Positions 45,114 through 51,751 of a DNA stretch of 51,751 bases are shown one piece after another. The notes beneath the pieces were generated by a model, which saw only the letters and a list, made by a program, of their open reading frames with translations, was not told the DNA's origin and did no database searches. The DNA lies in the NCBI GenBank assembly GCA_026400645.1, contig JAPLOP010000028.1, positions 1-51,751 on the forward strand. The letters run 5' to 3'. The position numbers and the translations under genes are program-made. Each line of letters starts with the position of its first letter. Within the stretch, counting starts at the first letter, position 1. Source of the DNA: Alphaproteobacteria bacterium (GTDB lineage: Bacteria > Pseudomonadota > Alphaproteobacteria > Paracaedibacterales > CAIULA01).

Positions 45114-45377
45114 TTATTCGTAATGAGTCCACATCCGAATAATTTTGACAGCTTTTTCATTTTCGTAAACTTGATAAACAAGCCGATGCTGTATGGTAAT
45201 GCGACGATAATAAGCCCCGGCCAAATCACCAACAAGTTTTTCATAGGGAGGATAATTATGAAAGGGATCCTTGGTCAGCCTTTCCAACACGGTTTCCACT
45301 TTTTCTTTCAAGCCAGCCTGCTTTATTTTTTGCGCATCTTTTTGAGCCTGCCTTGTAAAATACAGCGTATAGATCAT
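45114..45377 (-). CDS. yoeB: YoeB/Txe-type mRNA interferase toxin
   Basis: YoeB cuts mRNA at the ribosomal A site when freed from its antitoxin. The 87-residue protein matches the family along PYEKL...GAYYRRITIQHRLVYQV. It keeps the catalytic residues E46, R65, H85 and Y86, which correspond to E46, R65, H83 and Y84 of E. coli YoeB. Its start overlaps the antitoxin stop by four bases, giving coupled translation with the antitoxin first. Confidence 0.9.
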   Translation of the reverse strand: MIYTLYFTRQAQKDAQKIKQAGLKEKVETVLERLTKDPFHNYPPYEKLVGDLAGAYYRRITIQHRLVYQVYENEKAVKIIRMWTHYE

Positions 45378-45619
45378 GACCAGTTTAGCGATGTATCTGA
45401 TTTTTCTAAAGGTTCCCTTATCCCTTGATAAATTGAGTCACGCATCCCAGGGATAGAGAGCAAATGAATCGTTTCCTGCAACGAACGCCAATCATCCTCC
45501 GCAACTAAAACGACGCTGTGGCGCTTACCTTTTATAAGGGTAGGTTCATGATTGATGTTGGTTTCGTCTATTAATCTATAAAAATTAGCCCGGGCTTCGC
45601 TGGCTGTCAAAATTGCCAT
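45374..45619 (-). CDS. yefM: YefM/Phd-type antitoxin
   Basis: The 81-residue protein has a Phd/YefM DNA-binding N-terminus (AILTASEARANFYRLIDETN, then SVVLVAEDDWRSLQETIHLL) and a flexible acidic C-terminus that would wrap the toxin. It neutralises YoeB and, with it, represses the operon. The promoter and operator lie about 35-60 bases upstream. Confidence 0.9.
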   Translation of the reverse strand: MAILTASEARANFYRLIDETNINHEPTLIKGKRHSVVLVAEDDWRSLQETIHLLSIPGMRDSIYQGIREPLEKSDTSLNWS

Positions 45620-45652
45620 TCAATTTTTCCTTATCATTCGCCTTATGCGACA

Positions 45653-45681
45653 ACAATAACGTACGCTTATACGTACGTCAA
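45653..45681 (-). promoter_or_regulatory. Autoregulated promoter/operator of the toxin-antitoxin operon
   Basis: On the minus strand TTGACG (45676-45681) and TATTGT (45653-45658) are separated by 17 bases. Two palindromic CGTACG-type sites fill the spacer, with GTAC cores at 45661-45664 and 45673-45676, 12 bases centre to centre. That spacing is the one described for the paired TGTACA sites of the E. coli yefM-yoeB operator. Binding here would block RNA polymerase directly. Confidence 0.7.
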
Positions 45682-45787
45682 CTTTTTTAAGAGCCTGAGC
45701 AGGGAATAATATTGTCCCAAGCCTTATAAGTATAGTACTGTTAGAATCATTTTTACATTTACACAAAATACCTTTGAGCATACACAG

Positions 45788-47542
45788 ATGAGCGTTTTTA
45801 GTTTTTTCCAAGACTCTATTCATAAAATTGTTAATCAGTTGGCAGAACAAGAAGGGTGGGCACTTCCCAGTGATTTAAAAAAATTCATGGTTGAACCAAC
45901 GCGCGACCCCGTTCATGGTGATATCGCAACGAACGTTGGCATGGTGCTGGCCAAACCTCTGGGGATTAATCCACGCGAATTGGCGCAAAAAATTGCCCAA
46001 AAACTGGGTGCCCTGGACTGTGTTGAAAAAACTGACGTGGCGGGCCCTGGATTTATCAATTTAAAGCTGACGGATTCTTTTTGGCATGACCAGCTTTGGG
46101 AATTGCTTGATCAAGGTCTGAATTACGGGGATTCGACCATCGGTCAGGGGCAAAAACTGAATGTGGAATTTGTTTCTGTAAATCCAACCGGCCCCCTGCA
46201 TACAGGTCATGGCAGAAATGCTGTTTTGGGGGATGCAATTGCATCCTTATTGCAAAAGGTTGGGTATGACGTTTTTCGGGAATACTATGTCAATGATGCC
46301 GGGGGTCAGATTAATGCCCTGGCGCGGTCTGTACACCTGCGGTATCAAGAAGCATTGGGCCATGAAATATCCCCATCGTCATTCACAGAAGGCATGTATG
46401 GCGGCGATTACCTGGTTCCCCTTGGAAAAGCCCTGGCGGAAAAATATGGCTCCCAATGGCTTGATTGTCCGGAATCAGAATGGCTAGAAATCTTCCGTAT
46501 CTATTCTGTTGATGCCATGATGAAAGATATTCGATCTGACTTGGCATCCCTTGGGGTTTGTATGGATATCTATACATCCGAACGGGAATTGGTCAAGGCT
46601 GGTTTGATTGAGGAAACCTTAAAAATCCTCGAGGAACAAGGCGATGTGTATAAAGGTGTGCTAACCCCCCCAAAGGGTTTCGTTGTGGATGATTGGGAAG
46701 AACGCCCCCAAACCCTTTTTCGGGCAACAACATACGGGGACGATATCGATCGCCCATTGTGCAAATCAGATGGATCGTGGACTTATTTTGCAGGGGATAT
46801 TGCTTACCATGTCGATAAGGTCCGCCGTGGTTTTTACCACATGGTTAACGTAATGGGGGCCGATCACAGTGGATATGTTAAGCGTCAGCTGGCCGCCGTC
46901 AAGGCTGCAACCCAAGGGGCGGGTAATCTAGAGATTAAAATCTGCCAGATGGTTAATTTTTTGGATAATGGCGTTCCGGTGCGTATGTCAAAAAGGGCCG
47001 GCGTTTTTATCACGATCAGCGATGTTATCGACCGTGTTGGCAAGGATGCCACGCGATTCATGATGATCTCAAGACACCAAGATATGCCCGTTGATTTTGA
47101 TTTTGTAAAAGTGTTAGAGGAATCAAAAGATAACCCAATTTTTTACATACAATATGCACATGCGCGGATTTGTTCTGTTCTAAGGCATTCCAAGACTGTG
47201 TTTCCGGATCTTGATTTGACTGACATAAATGCGGCCCCGCTGAAAATCTTGACCGACGACAGTGAACTGTCCATGATCAGAATACTAGCAGATTGGCCAC
47301 GACAGGTTGAATTGGCCGCACAGGTTAGGGAACCCCACCGTGTGGCAACTTTTTTGCATGATGTGGCATCACAATTCCATTCCCTGTGGAATAAGGGAAA
47401 GGATAACACGCACTTGCGATTCATAGACCCGTCCGACCAAGAAGCAACAAAAGCAAGGCTTGCCCTTATCACTGGGGTGAAATCAGTAATAGCCGGTGGT
47501 TTGACGCTGTTGGGCATTAAGCCAGTAGAGGAGATGAGATAA
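45788..47542 (+). CDS. argS: Arginyl-tRNA synthetase
   Basis: A class Ia synthetase that charges tRNA-Arg. The 584-residue protein has the N-terminal Add-1 domain (about 1-110), the HIGH-type motif in VNPTGPLHTGHGRNAV, EYYVNDAGGQ, the MSKRAG form of the KMSKS loop and a C-terminal DALR anticodon-binding domain. Its stop overlaps the next start by one base (TAATG). Confidence 0.97.
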   Translation: MSVFSFFQDSIHKIVNQLAEQEGWALPSDLKKFMVEPTRDPVHGDIATNVGMVLAKPLGINPRELAQKIAQKLGALDCVEKTDVAGPGFINLKLTDSFWHDQLWELLDQGLNYGDSTIGQGQKLNVEFVSVNPTGPLHTGHGRNAVLGDAIASLLQKVGYDVFREYYVNDAGGQINALARSVHLRYQEALGHEISPSSFTEGMYGGDYLVPLGKALAEKYGSQWLDCPESEWLEIFRIYSVDAMMKDIRSDLASLGVCMDIYTSERELVKAGLIEETLKILEEQGDVYKGVLTPPKGFVVDDWEERPQTLFRATTYGDDIDRPLCKSDGSWTYFAGDIAYHVDKVRRGFYHMVNVMGADHSGYVKRQLAAVKAATQGAGNLEIKICQMVNFLDNGVPVRMSKRAGVFITISDVIDRVGKDATRFMMISRHQDMPVDFDFVKVLEESKDNPIFYIQYAHARICSVLRHSKTVFPDLDLTDINAAPLKILTDDSELSMIRILADWPRQVELAAQVREPHRVATFLHDVASQFHSLWNKGKDNTHLRFIDPSDQEATKARLALITGVKSVIAGGLTLLGIKPVEEMR

Positions 47543-49029
47543 TGACACATTCTAAAATACATTCTGGGGCAAATGGCGGGTCACGATTTATTTTCGGTGG
47601 TCGCAAAAACAACAACTCTGCAGCGCACAATCAGCGGGATAACGAAATTTATCTGAACAAAGGGATGGCGCATCATGGCAACGCGGAACGTGATCTTTAT
47701 CGCAACAGCAACCATCATCCCTATAGGGACCAAGATGATTCACGCCTGGGCGAACCAAGATTGGGAGAGCCAAGATTGGGAGAACCAAGGCTATCCATCC
47801 GACCAACAGACAGGGAATCGATAGACCCCTTTGATCATTACCAAGGTTTTCGCCCAGGATTTCGCAAAGAATTTAACCCTGAATTTGCCCCTGAATTTGC
47901 TCCTGGTTTTAATCAAGAATCCGAACGTGCCCCGCAAAGAAGCGAGGAATTTTTTTCCCCACAATTGTCACCTCAGCTGTCGCCCCATAGGCATGCACAT
48001 GCTAATCCCATCGGGCATCGCGACGATTTTCATCCATTGCGTCTTTATGATCAAAAACAACACAATAATAAAGAAGACCTAAAAACACTTTCATTTTGGC
48101 AAGAGGACGATGCCCTGCCAGAAGATACTCAGGAAGAATGGTCCGAACGATCGTCGCCATTAAAGTTTGTTCTGACCATATCGGGATTGGTCGTGTTCGC
48201 AAGCATCGCGTGGTTTTCTTACCGGTGGGCCAGTCAACCCAGCACAGACAGCATTCCCTTGATTCAGGCAGAACAAGGCCCCTTTAAGGTAAAGCCAGAA
48301 AGCCCAGGCGGAACGAATGTCCCACACCAAGATATGCTGGTATACAGGCGATGGGAACCAAATTCGGGGACCCAGGTGGAACAATTATTACCGCCAGATC
48401 AACAATCAACCGTTATGCCGGCGCCGATGCCTATGCAGGCACAGCAATATCCGACGTATGACCCTCAGCAGCAAACTGCCCAACCTGGGTATGCTCAGCC
48501 AGGATATAATCAACCGGAATATGCCCCGCAGCCCTATGCCACAAATGTTGCCCCAGGAGGAGGTTACCAGCAGCAACCCATGATGCCCCCTCCAGCGATG
48601 TTACCTTATAATGGGCAACAGCCGATGCCCTATGGATATGGGGTAATAGTGCCTGGACAACAGCCCATCCAGCAGCAACAAATCCAACAGCCCATTCCGC
48701 AGCAACCCATGATGCAGGCAACCATTCCTCCTGTGCCAGCGGCGGACACCGTTCAACAAGTCCAGGCAGAAAAACCAAAAGCAGTTCCAGGATTCTATAT
48801 CCAAATGAGCACACTTGAAACCGAAACCCTTGCCAAGGCGGAATCCAACAAGCTTCGTAAAAAACACGCCAATGAACTTATGGATTGTGAATTGGTTATC
48901 CGCCCGCAAGCAACCAATTCCGGAAAGGAAGCGTATGGTGTTTTGGCCGGACCCTTTCCATCACGAAATGAGGCTGCGCGGAAATGTAGCAAAATGGGGA
49001 ACAGCTGCCGCGTAACACAAATGCCATAA
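47542..49029 (+). CDS. SPOR-domain membrane protein
   Basis: SPOR domains bind denuded glycan strands at division sites. The 495-residue protein has a long polar cytoplasmic part (1-205) with three tandem RLGEP repeats (about 69-83) and duplicated EFAP and SPQL units. One transmembrane helix lies at about 207-232. A Pro/Gln/Tyr-rich periplasmic linker (255-410) follows, with the SPOR domain at about 415-495 (GFYIQMSTLETETLAKAESN to YGVLAGPF and CRV). It is coupled to argS by TAATG, an arrangement frequent in alphaproteobacteria. Confidence 0.88.
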   Translation: MTHSKIHSGANGGSRFIFGGRKNNNSAAHNQRDNEIYLNKGMAHHGNAERDLYRNSNHHPYRDQDDSRLGEPRLGEPRLGEPRLSIRPTDRESIDPFDHYQGFRPGFRKEFNPEFAPEFAPGFNQESERAPQRSEEFFSPQLSPQLSPHRHAHANPIGHRDDFHPLRLYDQKQHNNKEDLKTLSFWQEDDALPEDTQEEWSERSSPLKFVLTISGLVVFASIAWFSYRWASQPSTDSIPLIQAEQGPFKVKPESPGGTNVPHQDMLVYRRWEPNSGTQVEQLLPPDQQSTVMPAPMPMQAQQYPTYDPQQQTAQPGYAQPGYNQPEYAPQPYATNVAPGGGYQQQPMMPPPAMLPYNGQQPMPYGYGVIVPGQQPIQQQQIQQPIPQQPMMQATIPPVPAADTVQQVQAEKPKAVPGFYIQMSTLETETLAKAESNKLRKKHANELMDCELVIRPQATNSGKEAYGVLAGPFPSRNEAARKCSKMGNSCRVTQMP

Positions 49030-49108
49030 AGTTTTGGGATATCTTCTTGCGGTCTTTTAGCAAACATGCCATATATACTCTAAATTCACAGGAATGAGAG
49101 ATATGTAA

Positions 49109-49681
49109 ATGGATTGTATTCCGCAAGAAGGGCCCGTTTCTAACGAAACATTAGATGCGCAACCCCGGCATCCACTGACCGACAAAGTATTTTTCCTATC
49201 TACAATCCTAGAGGAACTTGTCGGGGCCATTGAATCCCTTGTTGGATTTGAGGAGGCCGCGGGATTAATGCACATCGTTGGGCACAATATTGCCGAAAAA
49301 GTACACCCTCATTCAGAAGAAGGGCACCTCTTGACGGCCGATCAGGCGCTTTCCATTTTTAATGACTGTATGAAAGCAAAGGGTGGGGAGGCTTATTTGC
49401 TTTCACCAGATCCAGATAAAAGGGTGATAAAAATCAAAGAGTGCCTTTTTGGAAAGGAACATGTTAAGAATCACCCTTCACTTTGCAAACTAACAACCAG
49501 CATTCTTGGCAGGTTTATTGCCCAAAACCATGGATACAGCCGAATAGAAATCAAAGAAACGATTGCCCAGGGCTGCGCGGAATGCCATATAAATATTGAT
49601 CTTAAGCCAAGTTCCGATACTGAAAGCAGCCATGGCATTGAATTCTTTGGGGACGCATTTCTGTTTGATGGATCCAAATAA
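49109..49681 (+). CDS. Four-cysteine sensor-like protein (MetOD1-like)
   Basis: The 190-residue cytosolic protein has a helical N-terminus (about 23-95). Its C-terminal domain resembles MetOD1/V4R-type ligand-binding domains: PSLCKLTTSILGRFIAQN, GYSRIEIKETIAQGCAECHI. Cysteines C112, C126, C156 and C159 (pattern C-x13-C-x29-C-x2-C) could bind a metal or heme. The family identification is by eye and moderate. Its TAA overlaps the start of the degenerate histidine kinase gene by one base, so the pair are cotranslated and may form one signalling unit. Confidence 0.6.
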   Translation: MDCIPQEGPVSNETLDAQPRHPLTDKVFFLSTILEELVGAIESLVGFEEAAGLMHIVGHNIAEKVHPHSEEGHLLTADQALSIFNDCMKAKGGEAYLLSPDPDKRVIKIKECLFGKEHVKNHPSLCKLTTSILGRFIAQNHGYSRIEIKETIAQGCAECHINIDLKPSSDTESSHGIEFFGDAFLFDGSK

Positions 49682-50967
49682 TGATAAAGGAAAGACTCGA
49701 GCTTTTTCATTCCCTTTATGATCCGATCGAACGATTTATCATCATAGTCGATAAAATGGGTTCCATCGTTGCCGCCAACAAACTCGCCATTCAAAAATTA
49801 CAAAAAAGCGAAGATGACCTTCTGAAAACGGAGCTTCATCAATTGGCGATTACCAGCCAAAAGGAAATACAGGCCTACCTTAGGGTGTGTTACAGCACGA
49901 CACAATTCGTTCCCGGAACATTGATTCTAAAATACGATAACGACAAAACGCTGGACCTTAGGACCTATGGAAATCGATATAAATTTCCTAAAGCAAAAGA
50001 TACCCCAGATGCCAACCAAGATAATCAATCCTATGTTATCATCCGGGCCATCAAAAAGCAGGACGCTATTTCTTCATATGCTTTTCTTAGGGAAAAACTG
50101 AACAACGAAACATCAGAAAAAATAAAAAAATACAACCTTGTTCAGCAAAAAAAATTAGCTGCTGTTAATGATACTCTCCTTCAAAAAAACGAAACTCATG
50201 AATTTACCGAATACTGCAAAACATGGTTTCTGAGTCGACTGTTACAAGATTTTCACCTTCCTATTAATAAGATCTACGAACGCTGCAAAGAACTTTCTCG
50301 GTTGACTGGGTCCGATTCTTCCTCGGTAACCAACAATTTTGAATCCTTATATGGATATATCAAGGAAATTTTGGCGCTTGTCGGAACAATGGAGGAAACC
50401 CTTAAGGATGAGAAAGCCCCCATCATTATCGAAGAAAGCATTGATCTACAAGAAGCCGCTGCGGATGTTGTTCATTCATTTTGCGCAGAACATGGGATCA
50501 AAGAAGATGACATAGAGCTGGTGGATCATCCTAATTTTCCATGGCTTCGTGCCAATAAAAAAATAATTCAAAAAATCATCACGATGTGCCTTGGTTGCCT
50601 GCAGGACCTAAGGATGCCTGGCATGCCATTAGCCATAGAATTCCGCCTTTCTTCCAGTGGAAAGGGGGTCATTTCCCTGTCCATGGGGGAAAGCCAATCA
50701 TCGATATCATATTTGCAAAGCCATAATGAAAGCATCCTGACCAAAAACTATGAAACAAAAATGGACAAAAAAATAAATTCAGCGCTGTTGCTCAGTAAAA
50801 AACTGATGGCCGCCCATGGTGGCAAACTTATTTGCAGCGTTCAACGCGACCAGGGGGCATCCATTAGCCTGATATTTCCGGAGGATCGGTTAATAGGGGT
50901 TTCCTGCCCAATCAATCGTTCGGGTTTTGGGGAAAGTCATTTTGACATGGCCCGGGCTACCAATTAA
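49681..50967 (+). CDS. PAS-containing degenerate histidine kinase
   Basis: The 428-residue protein starts with a PAS-like domain (about 1-125; FIIIVDKMGSIVAANKLAIQ). A coiled-coil segment follows, then a DHp-like helix pair (about 180-240) and a GHKL ATPase-like domain (about 255-400). At the usual phosphoacceptor site the text is LLQDFHLPIN: Gln stands where His is expected, five residues before Pro. The N-box and the DxGxG loop cannot be found. It is probably an inactive kinase-like scaffold or regulator. Translation is coupled to the upstream four-cysteine protein. No response regulator is in the window. Confidence 0.65.
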   Translation: MIKERLELFHSLYDPIERFIIIVDKMGSIVAANKLAIQKLQKSEDDLLKTELHQLAITSQKEIQAYLRVCYSTTQFVPGTLILKYDNDKTLDLRTYGNRYKFPKAKDTPDANQDNQSYVIIRAIKKQDAISSYAFLREKLNNETSEKIKKYNLVQQKKLAAVNDTLLQKNETHEFTEYCKTWFLSRLLQDFHLPINKIYERCKELSRLTGSDSSSVTNNFESLYGYIKEILALVGTMEETLKDEKAPIIIEESIDLQEAAADVVHSFCAEHGIKEDDIELVDHPNFPWLRANKKIIQKIITMCLGCLQDLRMPGMPLAIEFRLSSSGKGVISLSMGESQSSISYLQSHNESILTKNYETKMDKKINSALLLSKKLMAAHGGKLICSVQRDQGASISLIFPEDRLIGVSCPINRSGFGESHFDMARATN

Positions 50968-51642
50968 TTGTTGTTAGGGGCCCGTCATTCGTTTCCAACA
51001 TTTTCCTTGGAATTCAAAAGCCTAAAACAAAATTGGCATTCATGCCCGCTGTTGCTTGTTTTTATCATATCCCTATTGTCTTTTTCGGCAGAACAACAAA
51101 CGGGACTGGTCGTCCCCCCGTGGTTTACGCCAACGGTATTCATATTTTATTCGTGGATCGCCATGAATACATTCCACAGTGCATTAACAGTGGATTTCAT
51201 CGATGGCAGCCTTGATTGGTTAGTCAGCCAAAAAATGGCACCATGTACGTATTTTATGGGAAAAATGGCGGCGTTTTTAATAACGATTATATGTCCGGCC
51301 CTTGTCACTGTCCTTGGTATTTCTTTAATCGTGCCCGTCCTAAACAGCCCTATCGCGACCTGCCTTGCACTGTTTTTGAGTGCCATACAAATCACAGCTT
51401 TGTCGGCTGCTTTATCGATAACGCCCCCCTTTCAAAAAGACGATGGGGCCAAAATTACCCTGCCTCTGTCGTTATTGCCGCTGCAGATACCCGCGCTTTT
51501 GCTTGTGATACACGTGGATCAGGCGGCTGAAAAACTGCCAGCACTATGCATCCTTTCGGGTCTTTGTCTTTTTAGTACGGCGATCGGCCTTGTTGCGTTT
51601 AATTATTCCATGTGTGCGGCGACAACTAGAATTCCCTTCTAA
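50968..51642 (+). CDS. ccmB: CcmB-like heme exporter permease
   Basis: CcmB is a membrane subunit of the CcmABCDE cytochrome c maturation system. The 224-residue protein has about six hydrophobic helices. It shows the family-style segments FIDGSLDWLVSQKMAPCTYFMGK (in two blocks) and ITLPLSLLPLQIPALLLVI. The frame starts at TTG directly after the kinase-like stop and has no clear ribosome binding site. No ccmA precedes it. The C-terminus lies within an 18-base direct repeat that also creates the stop codon. Confidence 0.7.
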   Translation: MLLGARHSFPTFSLEFKSLKQNWHSCPLLLVFIISLLSFSAEQQTGLVVPPWFTPTVFIFYSWIAMNTFHSALTVDFIDGSLDWLVSQKMAPCTYFMGKMAAFLITIICPALVTVLGISLIVPVLNSPIATCLALFLSAIQITALSAALSITPPFQKDDGAKITLPLSLLPLQIPALLLVIHVDQAAEKLPALCILSGLCLFSTAIGLVAFNYSMCAATTRIPF

Positions 51643-51660
51643 CGACAACTAGAATTCCCT
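51620..51660. repeat. Short tandem direct repeat at the 3' end of ccmB
   Basis: CGACAACTAGAATTCCCT occurs at 51620-51637 and again at 51643-51660, a 23-base period. The first copy encodes the last residues and stop of the CcmB-like protein. The remaining 91 bases of the window contain no gene that I can recognise. Confidence 0.9.
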
Positions 51661-51751
51661 CTTTTTACGGGCATTAAAATAGCCTTAAGAACCAGTTAAA
51701 GTGACGTTTTTAAGCGTTGATGAAAACTGGAGCAAAAAGGTTTGACCGTTA

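Noticed and set aside
44561-45244. 227-residue minus-strand frame across folD
   Set aside because: It is antisense to intact folD and overlaps the toxin gene; the translated text is Arg/His/Gln-rich with no family resemblance.

Overview
The window looks like a chromosomal segment of an alphaproteobacterium with an intracellular or host-associated life style. The gene orders mtaB-ftsY-xseB, ftsE-ftsX-ydcF and argS-SPOR protein and the alphaproteobacterial style of ComEC support the class. A member of Holosporales or a similar lineage is my best inference, resting on three things: palindromic repeats that enter coding frames as the Rickettsia palindromic elements do, a scattered division cluster, and several exported proteins with eukaryote-like modules (leucine-rich repeats, a ubiquitin-interacting motif). 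No phage, transposase, CRISPR array or rRNA was seen.

Layout. 1-6.9 kb: a beta-barrel protein running to the left edge, ComEC, a serine-rich exported protein, a MetQ-type binding protein, and a divergent ABC-3 metal importer (ATPase plus permease). 6.8-10.7 kb, minus strand: rsmI, an AmpG-like permease, a small basic protein whose C-terminus is made of repeat DNA, and murJ. 10.9-16.4 kb: a membrane-anchored NB-ARC/TPR STAND protein, aminopeptidase P and a secreted LRR protein. 16.4-20.2 kb: dnaJ, dnaK, infA and tRNA-Thr/tRNA-His. 20.4-26.4 kb: a secreted protein with a ubiquitin-interacting motif, a cold-shock protein, then a minus-strand block mtaB-ftsY-xseB-membrane protein-guanine deaminase. 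26.5-32.4 kb: ddl-ftsQ, tRNA-Thr(CGT), ftsE-ftsX-ydcF, a repeat-filled gap and recA. 32.6-41 kb: two tandem outer-membrane paralogues, ruvX, tRNA-Phe, a UbiB-type kinase, YggT, an EAL phosphodiesterase, a D-Ala-D-Ala carboxypeptidase and a PhzF-like protein. 40.9-45.1 kb: rpmH-rnpA-yidD-yidC-engB-folD. 45.1-45.7 kb: a YefM/YoeB-type toxin-antitoxin operon with a readable autoregulated promoter. 45.8-51.6 kb: argS, a SPOR protein, a four-cysteine sensor-like protein coupled to a degenerate histidine kinase, and a CcmB-like permease.

Functional themes are envelope biogenesis (MurJ, Ddl, FtsQ/E/X, ElyC-like, DacA-like, SPOR, AmpG-like, YidC) and information processing (RecA, RuvX, FtsY, ArgS, InfA, RnpA, four tRNAs that all encode CCA). 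Accessory genes that could act on the host or on phage are interspersed among them. The most notable observations are the frame-compatible palindromes, the ubiquitin-interacting motif in a secreted protein, the membrane-anchored STAND protein, and the toxin-antitoxin operator placed exactly between the -35 and -10 hexamers. Functions are assigned by reading motifs in the translated sequence; no database search was run.
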